This document shows, piece by piece, positions 1 to 51,565 of a stretch of DNA of 64,000 nucleotides; the stretch's first letter is position 1; every line of letters begins with the position of its first letter. The notes beneath the pieces were generated by a model that was not told the DNA's origin, ran no database searches, and saw nothing but the letters and a program-made list of their open reading frames with translations. The position numbers and the translations under genes were made by a program. This DNA comes from Paraescarpia echinospica (lineage: Eukaryota > Annelida > Polychaeta > Sabellida > Siboglinidae), in contig CM034531.1 of assembly GCA_020002185.1 (NCBI GenBank), positions 88,562,288 to 88,626,287 on the forward strand. The letters are read 5' to 3'.

Positions 1-1197
1 TGAGGGATCACCAGTAGATATCGTCTACTTAGATTTTCAAAAAGCTTTCGACAAAGTACCACATCAAAGATTACTGCTTAAACTAAAGGCCCATGGCATA
101 GGAAATTGTATAATAAACTGGATAGAACAATGGTTGATTGACAGAAGACAACGTGTATTAGTTGATGGGGAGGCTTCAAACTGGAAATCAGTATTGAGTG
201 GGGTACCACAGGGATCAGTATTAGGTCCTATATTATTCTTAATATATATCAACGATTTGGATGATGAAATAACAAGCAAGGTGTTGAAATTTGCGATGAT
301 ACAAAAGTGTTTAGAAGGATTAAAAGTGATGGAGATAGACAGCATTTACAAGATGATCTTGACAGGTTGATCAAATGGTCTGAAAAGTGGCAAATGCTGT
401 TCAATTTTGGGAAATGTAAATGCCTCCACACAGGACATGGGAACGAAGAAGTAGAATATACAATGGGGGGTACTGTACTAAGTACTACTGTAAAAGAAAA
501 GGACTTAGGGTTAACCATTAGTGCTGATATGAAGGTTTCAGAGCAGTGCGGAATTGCAGCTTCAAAGGGAAATCAAATCCTTGGATTAATTAGGCGAAAC
601 ATAACGTATAAGGAAAAAGAGCTAATAATACCGCTGTACAAAACAATAGTTAGGCCTCATTTAGAATATTGTATTCAAGCGTGGAGGCCATATCGCAGGA
701 AGGACATAGATATGCTAGAAAGAGTGCAGAGGAGAGCAACTAAAATGATACCAAAACTGAGGGATCTTAGTTACGAAATACGCCTAAAAAAATGCGGTTT
801 AACAACACTAGAGACCAGGAGATTGAGAGGAGATCAGATAGAAGTGTTTAAAATATTGAAGGGTTATGAAAATATTGATAGAAATATTTTTTTCTCAGTT
901 AAGAAAGATAGAAGGACTAGAGGACATGAACTTACATTGGCAAAGGAGCAGAGTAGATTGGATATAAGAAAGTTTTCATTTTCACAAAGGACTGTAAATG
1001 AATGGAACATATTACCTGCTGATTGTGTGGGTGCTAGTAGCGTGAATATGTTTAAAAATAAAATCGACACATACCTCAGACGGGCGGGATACACATAGAT
1101 AAAAGGGTCGGACTCTCGATAAGCCAAAGGGCTTCCTTGTCCACCTGCCACCTAGAGTTAATTCTCTGGGTGGCAATCTTGTTAAATCTTGTTAAAC
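1..1197 (+). pseudogene. CR1-type LINE, reverse transcriptase 3' half and tail
   Basis: The translation runs through reverse transcriptase blocks starting at YLDFQKAFDKVPH and SGVPQGSVLGPILF, then a thumb and C-terminal region (HLEYCIQAWRPYRRKDID, EWNILPADC) ending at a stop at 1096-1098. The frame breaks near 290-310, where the expected catalytic FADD block is garbled, so the polymerase is dead. A GC-richer 3' untranslated tail follows and ends in a doubled 10-bp ATCTTGTTAA motif at about 1174-1195, as is usual for CR1-like LINEs. The element enters from the left edge, so its 5' part is outside the window. Family assignment rests on motif recognition only. Confidence 0.88.
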
Positions 1198-1294
1198 TGC
1201 ACAGCGTATCGACGTACGTCAGTCGCTTTATCTGGACACGTTTTGTGGTCAACACACGGTTCGAGTCACTATCGACAGCGGGACAACAGGCAAC

Positions 1295-1735
1295 ATGATT
1301 CGTCATTCCACTGCGCTGAGACTAGGTTGTAAAATGAAGAGCTCATCTCAATCTGCATACCAAGCTGATGGGTCGTCTCCTCTAAAGATAGTTGGCGAGA
1401 CTACCCTGTGCCTCACACGCAAAAACAACAAGTTCTCGTTCTGTGGGTTAGTTGTGCAGAATTTGGTTGTCGAAATGTTAGGCGAGGTTCCATTTATGGA
1501 AGTCCACGATGTTGCCATTCGTCCTGCTAAGCAAATCATGACGGTGTCCGATAGCACAACGTACACGTATGGTACAACAGATGCAGCTCTAAACCGACAC
1601 GCAGTCAGACGTGCTCACGTTCTGCGAGCGCCTCCCACTAGCACAACGGTTTGGCCTGGCGAGTTCGTAGTAAGTAAATCTGCCCGCAGATATTTTTATT
1701 GCGGACACCACATTCGCTTTGGAACCACGTTTTGA
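1295..1735 (+). pseudogene. Ty3/gypsy-like Pol fragment around the retropepsin
   Basis: A 146-codon open frame reads like the protease-to-RT linker of Ty3/gypsy polyproteins: a stretch with GSPLKIVGETTLCLTRKNNK, then VPFMEVHDVAIRPAKQ, then VRRAHVLRAPPTSTTVWPGE. It is a fragment without RT, RNase H or integrase, wedged between two oppositely oriented CR1 pieces. The start codon is merely the first ATG of the open stretch and is unlikely to be a true start. Confidence 0.6.
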
Positions 1736-1762
1736 CACCACGGGCAACTAGTTCATGCGAGA

Positions 1763-3414
1763 CAGTTTATTATACCATTTCCTATGCCATGGGTCTTTAG
1801 TTTAAGCAGTAATTTTTGATGTGGTACTTTGTCGAAAGCATTTTGAAAATATAAGTAGACGATATCTACTGGTGATCCCTCATCTACCTACTTAGTTATG
1901 TCTTCCAAAAAATACAACATATTTGTTAAGCATGACCTCGCTTTAAAAAACCCATGTTGAGATGGGTTTATCAAGTTATGTTTAACAAGAAAATCCACCA
2001 TGTGATCTTTAATTAGTATTTCTAATAATTTGCAAATCACTGATGTTAAACTCACTGGTCTATAGTTTCTCGAACCGTTTTAAATAACGGTATAATGTTT
2101 GCCTCTTTCCATTCTAAAGGAACCATTCCCTCTTCTAATGACTAATTGAAAACTGTTGCAAGCGGTACGCTAATTTGTTCTACAATTTCCAATAGTAGTT
2201 TGGGTGGAATCCCATCCACTCCAGGTGATTTATTATCCTTCATAGCCCTTATTTGTTTAGCTACCATTTCCGGGATTACAATAAATTGTCCTAAACAGTC
2301 TGAATCTGCCCCCTTGAACTTAACCTCTGGTACTGGCAGTGAACTAACATATTCCCTGGTAATCACTGAACTAAAGTACTCATTTACGTCTTCTGCCATT
2401 AAGAATCCCTCTGATATTATATTTCCAGCTTTATCTTCTAGAGGACTGACCTTATCTCGAACTTTCTTTTTGCTTCGAACATACGCATACAAACTCTTCC
2501 TGTCGTGTTTTATATTACTAGCTAATTGTTGTTCGTTGCTTCTCTTTGAATTTCTAATTTCAGCTATAGCTTGGTTAAGTGCTTCTTTATAACTGTTGTA
2601 GTCTTCATCATTTCCAGTACATCTATATGACTTCCACAACATTTGTTTATACTTAATTTTTCTAATGGCTTCTTTCGATAAGTGTTTCTTTTTGGACCGT
2701 TTCCCTTGTTTTTTGAAGGGTACAAATTTATAAACTATGTACTTAATTTCACTCGTTAATATATTCCAGCATTCTGTTGCTGTCTTATTTTTCAGTGTAT
2801 TATTCCAGTCTATCTTTGCTAAATATTTCCTCATGTCCTTATACCTTCCTTTGTGGAAATTTCTCCTATACTGCTTTTTAGTATTCTTTTCTGATTTTAC
2901 TTTGATGGTAGAATGTATCTGGTTGTGATCACTACTCCCCAGTGGCTCACATATCTTGACATTGTCAACTAATTCATTCTGTGAGGACAAAACTATGTCT
3001 AACACATTCTCACCCCTGGTTGGTTCTAGCTCATGTTGAGAAAGGAAAGTATCTTGAACTAAAACTAAAAACTTGTGGTCCTCACTCCCCATACTCTGTA
3101 GAGATTTCCATTGTATATGCCCGTGGTTGAAATCCCCCATCCATAATAATACAGTCCCGTTTGCTTACTTCCCTTATAGCATTTTGTATTTTTTCATTCG
3201 CTTCTATGCTTATGTTTGGACTTCGATAAACTAACCCAACTGTTAACGTTGAGTTTCCTGTAACTATGTTACACCAAACAGCTTCTTCGCAATCTGCTTC
3301 TCTTTCTAATTTTATTTCATCAGCCTGGATAGATTCTTTAATATATAAAATAACTCCATCTCCCTTTTTTCCTATTCTATCTTTCCTAGACATTACATAT
3401 CCTGTCAGTCTCAA
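1763..3414 (-). pseudogene. CR1-type LINE ORF2, endonuclease and RT N-terminus
   Basis: Read on the minus strand, 3414-3082 and 3140-2142 encode an apurinic-type endonuclease (RKDRIGKKGDGVILYIKES, IVTGNSTLTVGLVYRSPN, MGDFNHGHIQWKSL, LGSSDHNQI) and then the RT entry region (MKDNKSPGVDGIPPKLLLE). The reading frame shifts near 3130 and is lost again after 2142. The copy stops abruptly at 1763, in the middle of the RT domain. It is the complement of the region carried by the plus-strand element at 1-120, so the two are separate partial copies of one family. Confidence 0.88.
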
Positions 3415-3652
3415 TTCGGCATCTGATATATCGGTTGTGGTCCAGGATTCCGTTATACCTATTATGTGAGGGTCAATATCTTCTATTATAATGTTTAGTT
3501 CATTTCTTTTGTTTACTATACTCCTTGCGTTTAAACAAACACATTTATATCCAGCTTCAGAAGAGTTTTCCAGACTGTTCTTTCCTGCTTTATCTGTGCT
3601 GTCTTTATTTATGCCTCCAGTTTCAGGCTTTTCTGTGAGTCCCCCTGCGAAT

Positions 3653-4821
3653 CTAGTTTAAATAGATGCAACCTATCCCACTGTCAACAGATCGCAGCAG
3701 GTTCTCTGAGAAAACTGCTGCCCCCTTTCCACTAAGATGTGGGCCATCTCTCATGTACATGTCTTCCCTCCCAACAAAGTATCCCCATGAATCTGTGGAT
3801 CCCACCCCCTCTTCTTCACACATCTGCTCAAATAGTGCGTTGATCGCCATCCTCTTGCAATTTCTATACGTTGCCCCCCTTCTTCCCATTACTGGCAAAA
3901 TTCCTGACAAAATTATGTGTTCAACTCTGGTCTTCTTTAGCTTCCTCACTAAATGTCTATACTTCTGTACTATCCCAGTTGTTCCCTCCCTGTCTGCATT
4001 ATTTGTTCCTACATGTACCAGTATAGACCCTCCCTTGCCATGTCCCAATACCTTCTCTACCCTGTCAGTTACATGTTCAATCCTAGCCCCCGGTAGACAA
4101 ACAACGACGTCCTTCCCCTCGCTCAGTGTCTTGTCCGTCTTTCTCATAATGGATTCGCCCATAAACACCCTCCCTTTCCTCATTGCCCCCTCAACCACTG
4201 CCTTAGAGTAGCTCCTTCTTCGGTTTGCATCTGTCTAGTTGTTGTCTTTTCCCCCTGTCGTCTTCTTTCCAGTCACATTCTCTTCCGATCCATTCTTTCC
4301 GGTCGCTGTTTCTCTTGTCACCTTTCCATCTGTCGGCGTCTCTTTTATCGAATTCTGTTCTATCACATTTGCTCTCACTTCTTTCTTCCCTTCTTCTTTC
4401 CTCCCATCTCATTTTATTCTCTCCTCTCCCGTCCCATCTTCCCTCCCTCCTTCTCTACGGTCACTTTCTCCCCTGTCACCTTCACGCTTGTCATGTTTTC
4501 TGTCGTCGATTTTCCAATTTCTTCCCACCCAATCACCTTCACGCCTCTCAATCTCTTTTCCTCAGTTTTCTTGCCACTGCTATTCTCCTTCAGTCTTGCA
4601 GTATTTTCACCTCTCTCCCTGTCGTCTCTCTCCATTCGACCTGTCTGCTTTCTAATTCCCATCTCCATTCCCTTCACAATATCTGTCAACCTAACTTTCT
4701 CCTTCTGCATACACTCCACCTTCCAACACCCAATGCACTGAAAGGTGAATCCTTCCTCCATGGTTTCTGCCCATGACTTCTCACAGCCGGACAATGCACA
4801 ATCTATGACCCAGTATGACAT
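3653..4821 (-). pseudogene. CR1-type LINE ORF1 with SGNH esterase domain
   Basis: Three consecutive minus-strand frames (4821-4414, 4412-4203, 4198-3653) make up a CR1 ORF1. The N-terminus has a cysteine-rich start (CIGCWKVECMQKEK) and a long charged region. The last 181 codons are a GDSL/SGNH-hydrolase-like esterase with the block HVGTNNADREG and a C-terminal DGPHLSGKG block carrying the expected Asp and His. Two frame changes separate the pieces, so the ORF is broken. It lies directly upstream of the endonuclease frames, as in complete CR1 elements. Confidence 0.8.
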
Positions 4822-4877
4822 TTGTCTTTAATTTTTGTGTTCCGCCAAAACACATAAGCAGGGGAAAGCATAGTATG

Positions 4878-5000
4878 CAACTGTGAGACAAGTATCCTTC
4901 AGATCAACGCTTGATATTATATTTTATTCGTTGTCTGGTAACATGGATAGAAATATTAAAGAAAATAACGTAAATGCATGTAAAGCAATTAAAATAAATA
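4878..5000 (+). pseudogene. Relic of a lost EGF exon (type B 3' end and intron)
   Basis: The sequence aactgtgagacaagtatcct followed by cttcagatca-like intron matches the 3' end of the type B EGF exon at 8536-8649 and its downstream intron (gatattgtgttttgttca there, gatattatattttattcg here). The donor is destroyed: the usual gacaGGTATG reads gacaAGTATC. The 5' side is replaced by the CR1 element. This suggests the EGF gene once continued across the LINE block. Confidence 0.6.
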
Positions 5001-5958
5001 ACTGCTATGTATAATAAGAGAAGTAACATTTCTAACGGCAAACTTTTTAATAGTAGAAACAGTGCATAGCTGAACACATCTTCGAGCTCTGTACCAGTCA
5101 TATAAGTATATTCATGTCATTTGACTGGTTCGTGTTATAACACAGAAGAGAACAGTTACTACTTAATCGCAGTCGGGAGTCCTATCCTTCTGTGCATATA
5201 TATGCATTGTCAATTCGCATGATATATATCACATAAAATGTCCTGTAAAGTGTCGTGCTCTATCGACAATGTGTGAGGCAAGTCAATGGCACAGTTAACG
5301 ACGACGTTGCCAGGGTAGGTACCATTTGAGTTACATTATTCATAACAGTTTGAACAAATTACACAGCTAGTGATAGAACTGAAGATTCTAGAGTATGCTT
5401 GGTATTTTAAAAGATTACCACATTCGGGAATTGCGCGATTTCATACAACGGATAAGCAACCAAACGGATATTCTGAATGGAAAATAATCAACACAACTGT
5501 TAAACATAGTTTTGCTAATGATGAATAGTTTCGGCCTACGCAATAACTCATTGCATATAACTGTATTAATCGTTAACTATTATTTTTGATGTACTTTGGG
5601 TATTTCCCTATTGGGACTGTTTACCCTTAAGCAAGGAAAGCGTGGATGGCCTATATATAGCCCCTCTTCCAATATCGTAGATACACCAGTGAAAACATGT
5701 TATTTTAATAGCCATGATGATAAAAATAAACTGTGTATAATTGCCCTTGAATCCCTTTGGGCACAACTGTGAAATATGAATGCTTTTGCTTACGATGGTT
5801 TATGTTGATATGAGCGATTAGTAGATCAAATTAATATGTCGCTTAATATATAACAAGTATCTATATTTAATGCGTACAATGTTCCGTATTGTGTCTTCGA
5901 TGTATACAACTGCTAGCAGGTCCGTAAGTTAAACCGTTGCCTGGTGTTCTTCCTTCAG
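5001..5958 (+). other. Intron or upstream DNA with two further EGF exon relics
   Basis: No coding sequence is visible. At 5289-5322 the polypyrimidine region that normally precedes a type A EGF exon (cagttaacgacgacgttgcc) runs straight into a donor-like gggtaggt, as if the exon between them had been deleted. At 5761-5790, cacaactgtgaaatatgaat looks like a decayed type B exon end. Confidence 0.5.
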
Positions 5959-45722
<39,764 letters not shown>

Positions 45723-46782
45723 CAACCTCCAGCTCTCAGTCATGGTGAGTGGGTAAGGATCAGTTCAGCCTGCTATATATCATATAATTCATAATTCATC
45801 TTAAGGTATCATGCTCTTGCATGAAACCAAACCATGTAGCTACGCACGACTGACTGTATATTTACTGTTTTCACTGCCAAACATTCTCGTCATCCCTATG
45901 GCGCCACTTATACACAGAATATGGGGTTTCACAAACTGGGGCGACTATATATATTCACCGTCTTTACTGGTTAGTGACATTAAACGCCGTTATTATTAAT
46001 AAGACTTAGTGATGACATGTAGGACAAAGTGTACCAAGTATTTCTTCCATTATTGTCACCGTCGTCATCATCATTTTGTCACTCTAAATAATTATAAAAG
46101 ACTTGCATTTTATGGGTTTAGTGATTTACGTACGTTTGTTGTTATATCATATTAATGTTAAAGCCAAGTTACATATTTTGTATGACGCCAAGTTTATTTT
46201 TGCAGTCGTGGAAATAGGCTTAATGATCAATCAAGGAAGGCGAATAGTGTAGACGAACAAAGTGGATTCGCAAGAAAACATCTGATGTCAAAAAGAACAA
46301 CGGCACACCAGAATGTGAAGACAGAATATTCGTAAACAAGGTTGAAAACATATCTCAGGAGTCTGCTTTGCTTAGACTCGCCGAGAGAAACGGAACCACG
46401 TTGTGATCGCGTATTTCAAATCACGTAACGAAAACAACGTGTTTAGTAGCGAACGTTTGTTGTACGTCTACTGCTCGACTTAAAACGGCATACAACAAAA
46501 TTAGTGGTAGCAAATTATGAGCTGGTTAATAGTTACAAAGTAGTTTGCTTCAAACAAACCGTAACTATAACTTTGGTCGTGACTGCGTTTATTCAGATCT
46601 GCACAGTTTATACTAATTGTTTTTTTCCGTAATTAACGTTTCTGTTTATGATCCACTTACCGGTATAATTGGTTACATGTATGCATATATTACAACATTA
46701 ACGTTTTAATAATACATTTATATGTGTGTATACTTGTATACAATGTAACAACGTAACAAAACATGCCACAAACTACATTTTC

Positions 46783-46788
46783 AATAAA
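46783..46788 (+). terminator. Candidate polyadenylation signal
   Basis: AATAAA about 1 kb after the stop codon; plausible distal signal for the EGF gene. Confidence 0.4.
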
Positions 46789-47296
46789 GTGGCCATAACA
46801 CATTGCGTGCACAATTACGCTTTACTGATTCATATATCTTGTTTCTACTTGTTTTCTCCTTATCCTTCTCCGCGTTACTGCAGACGGTATTTTCAGAAGC
46901 GGTATTGTAGATAAACGTAAAAGTATACTTTTTGACTTTACTTTTACTTTCTAAAACTGTACTGAATTTAAACAATTGCATTGCCCTGCAGCGATGATGT
47001 AGTTAAGCTACTAATAATTACTTCACATGATGTTATCATATATCATTATGACACTGCCTTAATTATTATACCATAGTAACGATTTCGCTGTTATGGATAT
47101 CGCACGTTTATATTGTTATATATTATTGTGGCTCGTCACTTATACTAAATTGGATTGTTAATTCGCTGGTGGAAGATGCGGGGCTGGAACTAAAAGGGAG
47201 CTAAATATGGCCATAGGGGACAGAGGCGTTTTGGCGAAGAATTGTTGTAGCAGCAAAGTTTCACCCCAGTGGCCGATATGAGTGAGCGTGTGGATT

Positions 47297-47302
47297 AATA
47301 AA
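47297..47302 (+). terminator. Candidate polyadenylation signal with GU-rich element
   Basis: AATAAA followed 22 bp later by gttgtgggttttttc, a good downstream element. The stronger of the two candidates. Confidence 0.45.
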
Positions 47303-47344
47303 ACATATTGCACAACAACTGTTGTGGGTTTTTTCATTTATTAG

Positions 47345-48290
47345 CTTTTGAACTTTTAGCGTTGTGCGTGCTTTGATCGATGCTAGCAATACAATTATGT
47401 GCACTGCCTGTAATGGCTATTCATTCACGTACAATGTTTATTTTGTCTGAGCTGCCACTTAAATCTTACATGTAAATTCTTCTCAGCATACATGTAAGTT
47501 GCTTTCGGTTAAATTCATAATTTGGAAATGTAGTAACTTACTTTTCTGAATCCTATGTAGCTCGAATGGAGCATTCGGCAATCTCCCGAAACCATGGTCA
47601 GTGTTGTACGGAATCAGGCTCTGTCGTCATGTGACGTTGTTGGTGTTTGTCACATGACAGCAGTTCCAAGAATATCGCTGGAAGTACAAAGGCACCACGA
47701 GGATGTGGAAAGCTTCGTTCGAATCACACCAGGTTTCAGAAATGTAACTAACTACACTTCCAATTGATACATTTAACTGAGTCCGGAAGGAAAATCCATC
47801 CAGACATATTGACACAACACGGGCGAGAAGTCTGGACAACTCTCCGATTAGCAGAAACTATTCGCAAGAGGATTGCTAAATGGAGTTTTTGGGCCAAGAG
47901 TAGTCCCGGGGGAAAATTACGTTATAATGCCAGAAATGGGGGTTGCTGCTAAGGTCGTTTGCGGTAATAACACGGTTAGACTTACCACAGAAATCGTCAT
48001 AATACATAAACTAGTATCAACTTAAATGTGATAGTGTATGCAATTATTTAAAACTAGCTGAGTTTCCCTGCTTTGCACAGGAAAAAATACACTTTCAACA
48101 TAAAGCCGTGTCTATGCTAATGGATATCTAATGATGATATAGAAAAATATTTAATTCCGTCGTTGCATCGCCAGGTGGAATCTTTTGAAATGTTGAGCCC
48201 CCCAACAATGCCCCCAGAGGGAAAATTCGCAAAAACGTAAATCTACGAACCAACCGTCCACTTGCCTGAGTAAGTCCATACATAAGGACA
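47345..48290. other. Intergenic sequence
   Basis: No recognised gene. A 62-codon plus frame at 47764-47952 has no family resemblance. Confidence 0.5.
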
Positions 48291-48299
48291 GTGTCAGGA

Positions 48300-48650
48300 G
48301 TAAAAGTAAAGGTAAGTTCTTATATAGCGCAGTATCCTAAGAACTGCTCAAAGTCCTACGGATTGTTCAAAGCGCTTTACATTTTATTCCCTGGCAGACC
48401 TATTCAACCGTACACCATGTCGACTTCTGTGGGAAGCATTCAGCCACGCTGTAATAAATGCGCGAAACCTATTCGTACACAAATATCCACTAATGTCTAT
48501 AGACAGATACTCATTCATACAGTTAAGTGAACTAGAGCAACGTAGAGTGAACGCACTTTCCTAATGTTCGACACGGCAGTACGTGATTCGACACGGGTTC
48601 TCTCGATTGAAAAACCGATGCTCTGATCACTTCACTCCATCAGTAGGAAT
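48300..48650 (-). repeat. SINE copy 3, split
   Basis: The body at about 48310-48470 matches copy 1 (agcgctttacattttattcc). The degenerate tRNA head (cgacacgggttctctcgatt) appears about 110 bp away at 48588-48650, so an insertion separates them. Confidence 0.6.
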
Positions 48651-49194
48651 TGAGTAAGTAATTTGTGCTATATTTAGGTTTAATATTTTAATTGTTATAA
48701 ACTTATGGTACGTATTATAAACACAACATGAGTCTACCCCTGACACGTCAACACAACTGACTGCCTAAAGGGCGGGTTAGGTTGTACATTGCGCACGCAT
48801 GCGTAGTACGCAAACGCCTAATTTTGGCTTGGTTTAGCTCGGCCAGTTTCAACCTGCCCAATGTTGTGCTTAGACGAGCTGTGCCGACGCGGGGCGGTGT
48901 GTCTGGAGTCAGTGCGAAACTAACCAAGAATAACCACATGCCGAGAGGTGGCGCCGTAATCTGACTGTTTTCAAGCTGTCTGAACTACAAATGCGATTTG
49001 AACTATCATGGAAATACAGGATTTTCGTCAATGTCCGGCCGTTTGCTTAAAAATCCGAGTAGACAAACGGGACCTTTCATTGTAATTAATCACTAGTAGT
49101 TATGGGAAGGTGTGCAGATGCGTAGCCAAATCGGTCAGAGTAAAACATTGCTCTCGCAAAAAAGGATTTTTAGTGTAAGTGTCGGCAAGGGTAT
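48651..49194. other. Intergenic sequence
   Basis: Nothing recognisable beyond a moderately GC-rich patch at 48760-48960. Confidence 0.5.
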
Positions 49195-49680
49195 GAAATA
49201 GGGATGCATTTTGTTCCCCCACCTATTCAGTCCATACACAGAGAATGTCATTATAGAGGTCGAGACTTACACGCGAAGCAAGTTTTTGAATGGACTGAAA
49301 GTGAATAGACAGTATATGAATTGAGATATGCCGATGACACAGCGTTAATATCCGATACAAAAGAAGGATTGGATAAACTGATAACTGCTGTTAAAGAGCA
49401 CAGTGAGATGAAAGGATTTAAATTAAACGTAAAGAAGACTAAGATTATGGATGTGAAGGGATGTCGAAAACCATCCGAAGACATAGCAGATGGCGAGGAA
49501 ATAGAACGAGCGGAAAGTTTTGAATGTCTGGGGTCACCGATAGAAGCGGATTGAGATGGGGCGAAAGAGATCAAGCAGAGAATGGCATTGGCGAGTAAAA
49601 AGTTGACGGAGATGAAGAAGCTGTGGAAAGCAACGAATAAAGATATCAATCTACGAATGATCCGAGTCTGTATATTCCCA
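49195..49680 (+). pseudogene. RTE-type LINE RT fragment
   Basis: The frame at 49321 carries RYADDTALISDTKEGLDKLI, the catalytic YADD block, then NVKKTKIMDVKG and ESFECLGSPIEAD. Upstream, a frameshifted RQGY-type block is visible. The sequence is cut at about 49685, where an endonuclease fragment of the same element type begins. Confidence 0.8.
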
Positions 49681-49693
49681 ACTGCTACCGAAA

Positions 49694-50370
49694 GTGGTCA
49701 ACATGATGGAAAGGAGTAGAATAGAAGTGTTGTGCGTGCAAGAAACCAAGTGGGGGAGAGACCGAGCGAGAGCACTGGCAGGAGGGTATAAGATGCTACA
49801 TGCAGGGGGAGATGGAAGGAGTAATGGTGTAGGCATCACAGTAACGGAGATCAGTAGAGATGCGGTGAGAGTGGAGAGATGGCAAGGGAGGATCATTGTT
49901 GCAAGGATGATGGTGAGGAAGCAGCTGATGTGCATTATGTCGGAGTATGGACCTCAAACAGGAAGGGCAGAGTTACAGAAAAGGGCCTTCAGGGAAGAGC
50001 TAGAGAGAATGATGGGAATGGTTGAAGCGCATGTGATGATGTGCGTAGCTGGTGATTTTAATGCACACATGGGTACAGCGGAGACAGGAGAAGAGGATTC
50101 TGTCGGAGGGTTTGGATGGGGTACAAGGAACCGAGAGGGCCGGGAGTTAGTAGAGTTGGTGATGCGAAATGGGCTGGCGGTGGCGGGGTCATTTTTCCAA
50201 AAGAGGGAAAGTCACAAAGTATTTTATAGGAGTGGCCACCACAAGACAGAGCTGGACCTGCTGATAGTAAGGAAACAGCAAATGTGGCGAGCGAAGGACT
50301 GTAAGGGCATCCCTGGTGAACATTTGACTATGCAACACAAGACCTCGTTTTCATAGTGCGTAAGTAGATA
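49694..50370 (+). pseudogene. RTE-type LINE endonuclease fragment
   Basis: 220-codon frame: RIEVLCVQETKWGRDRARAL (catalytic Glu), VAGDFNAHMGTAE (metal-binding Asp, Asn) and FYRSGHHKTELDLLIV, an apurinic-type endonuclease as in RTE LINEs. The final SDH-type block is not reached. It follows the RT fragment rather than preceding it, so two partial copies lie in tandem. Confidence 0.85.
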
Positions 50371-50374
50371 GTAA

Positions 50375-50897
50375 GCGCTGTTGGGCCTCAAAATCCTACT
50401 TATAAAAAAGAATTTAATGACCACTAAACGATTCGAGCACCCAGCTGAGTCAGCAATAATGCGAGACTAATCCTATGTATAAAAAAGATCAAAGGCTTTG
50501 TGTTTGACACTAATGAGTTTGGGAAATCTACTTATAAAAAACGTGATTGATGAGCGATGTAATTTGATACTAATTGGATGATTGACAGTACACTAGAGAG
50601 ATGCCACCTAGCGGTGAGTGCAGAGAGTATTTTAGTCCTAGCGATCAACGCCGTACCTAGAGCGCGCTGACGTAAGCAATAATGCGTTTAATAATAAAGT
50701 ATATAAGTTTAGTTTCGTACTTTATAACCACGCTAAAGTATATAAGTTTAGTTTCGTACTTTATAACCACGCTAAAGTTAAGTTTCGTACTGGACCACCT
50801 ATAACTGGGGTAGGAGTTGTGCTGACGTAAGCAATACGCTGGGGTAGGAGTTGTGCTGACGTAAGCAATACGCTAACCACGCTAAAACCATTGTATA
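50375..50897. repeat. Left flank of the viral element with short direct repeats
   Basis: Three related cctacttataaaaaa-type motifs occur at about 50394-50545. A 38-bp unit (agtatataagtttagtttcg and on) is repeated at about 50697 and 50736, and a 33-bp unit (tggggtaggagttgtgctga and on) at about 50806 and 50839. This could be a terminal region of the element, but no partner terminus is visible because of the gap. Confidence 0.5.
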
Positions 50898-51212
50898 TTA
50901 AAACCATTGTATAAACGTTGAGATGTCCCCGTATGTGATGTTGACAGCAAGAGCGACGACGACTGCTGCAGCGATAAGGCCACCGGCTGCTCTAGTGGTC
51001 TTTGACCCCTGGATGACAGCATAGCTGGCTAACGGTAAACAACGTTGTTCTGGTGGACGGATTAAAACGAAAGCAATGCGTTTAAATACATCTAGTCGTG
51101 GGATTACAATGACAATCAAATGCATAAATACACTAACATTCAGTAGGGTGTTTATGCATTGAAAATAGACGCGTGAAAACGTGAGTAGTGACTGGAATAT
51201 TTTATTGGGCAT
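50898..51212 (-). CDS. Small ORF with hydrophobic segments, viral element
   Basis: 104 codons on the minus strand. One hydrophobic stretch lies near residues 25-40 and a clearer one near 78-92 (GGLIAAAVVVALAVN), so it may be a small membrane protein. Its ATG overlaps the end of the preceding ORF by 11 bp in another frame. The first half may be UTR or intron, as several acceptor-like sites exist. No family recognised. Confidence 0.4.
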   Translation of the reverse strand: MPNKIFQSLLTFSRVYFQCINTLLNVSVFMHLIVIVIPRLDVFKRIAFVLIRPPEQRCLPLASYAVIQGSKTTRAAGGLIAAAVVVALAVNITYGDISTFIQWF

Positions 51213-51565
51213 AATACTGGAGTATTCGGCCGCGACCGACGGGTTGCTGCCTGCTGGTCTCCGGCGGGGAGCCGATCTCCGGCGGGAGACCGAAGCCTTC
51301 CCGCCGATAGAGTTCGGGAGGCGTTATTGTCCTCCATAGGCCGTTTGCCTGTCGAACGAGAAAGACCCAAGCCAGATCGGGGACGATGTCATCATCGTCA
51401 GACGAGCTGTAGTAAGGCGTGACATTGGGCGGCGTAGGAGGTGGCGAAGGCGCACGGACGGACGCCGCGACCGCGCATGTTGCCCGGGTCGACGTCGTCG
51501 ACGCGTCGGGGAGATCAATTGGCCTACGTGGCGTGTACGTGTTCCTTGTAGGCAGTTGGATCGGT
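51202..51565 (-). CDS. Exon 2 of a spliced viral-element gene
   Basis: Acceptor ttatttcatag ends at 51566, and the frame then runs to TAA at 51202-51204. With exon 1 (52226-52251) it predicts 129 residues. The protein is Pro/Ser/Thr-rich with an acidic patch (SSSDDDDIVPDLAWVF) and a C-terminal Gly/Pro-rich end. AATAAA overlaps the stop codon and may be its polyadenylation signal. Not recognised; it could be a structural or regulatory protein. Confidence 0.65.

Larger units (their letters stand above)
45723..47340 (+). other. 3' flank and likely 3' UTR of the EGF gene
   Basis: A donor-like gtgagt at 45744 and an acceptor-like tttttgcag ending at 46206 could define a 3' UTR intron. Otherwise AT-rich with no coding domain. 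Confidence 0.5.

Noticed and set aside
3666..4776. Plus-strand frames over the CR1 ORF1
   Set aside because: Antisense shadows; the minus strand has the esterase motifs.
1..4821. Twin-priming inversion of a single CR1 insert
   Set aside because: The inverted 5' part lies downstream of the 3' part rather than upstream, the two share 120 bp, and a gypsy fragment lies between them.
47764..47952. 62-codon plus frame
   Set aside because: No homology, no regulatory context, length expected by chance.
50375..50900. Terminal inverted repeat of a Polinton
   Set aside because: Only direct repeats are seen and the other end is hidden in the gap; cannot be supported.
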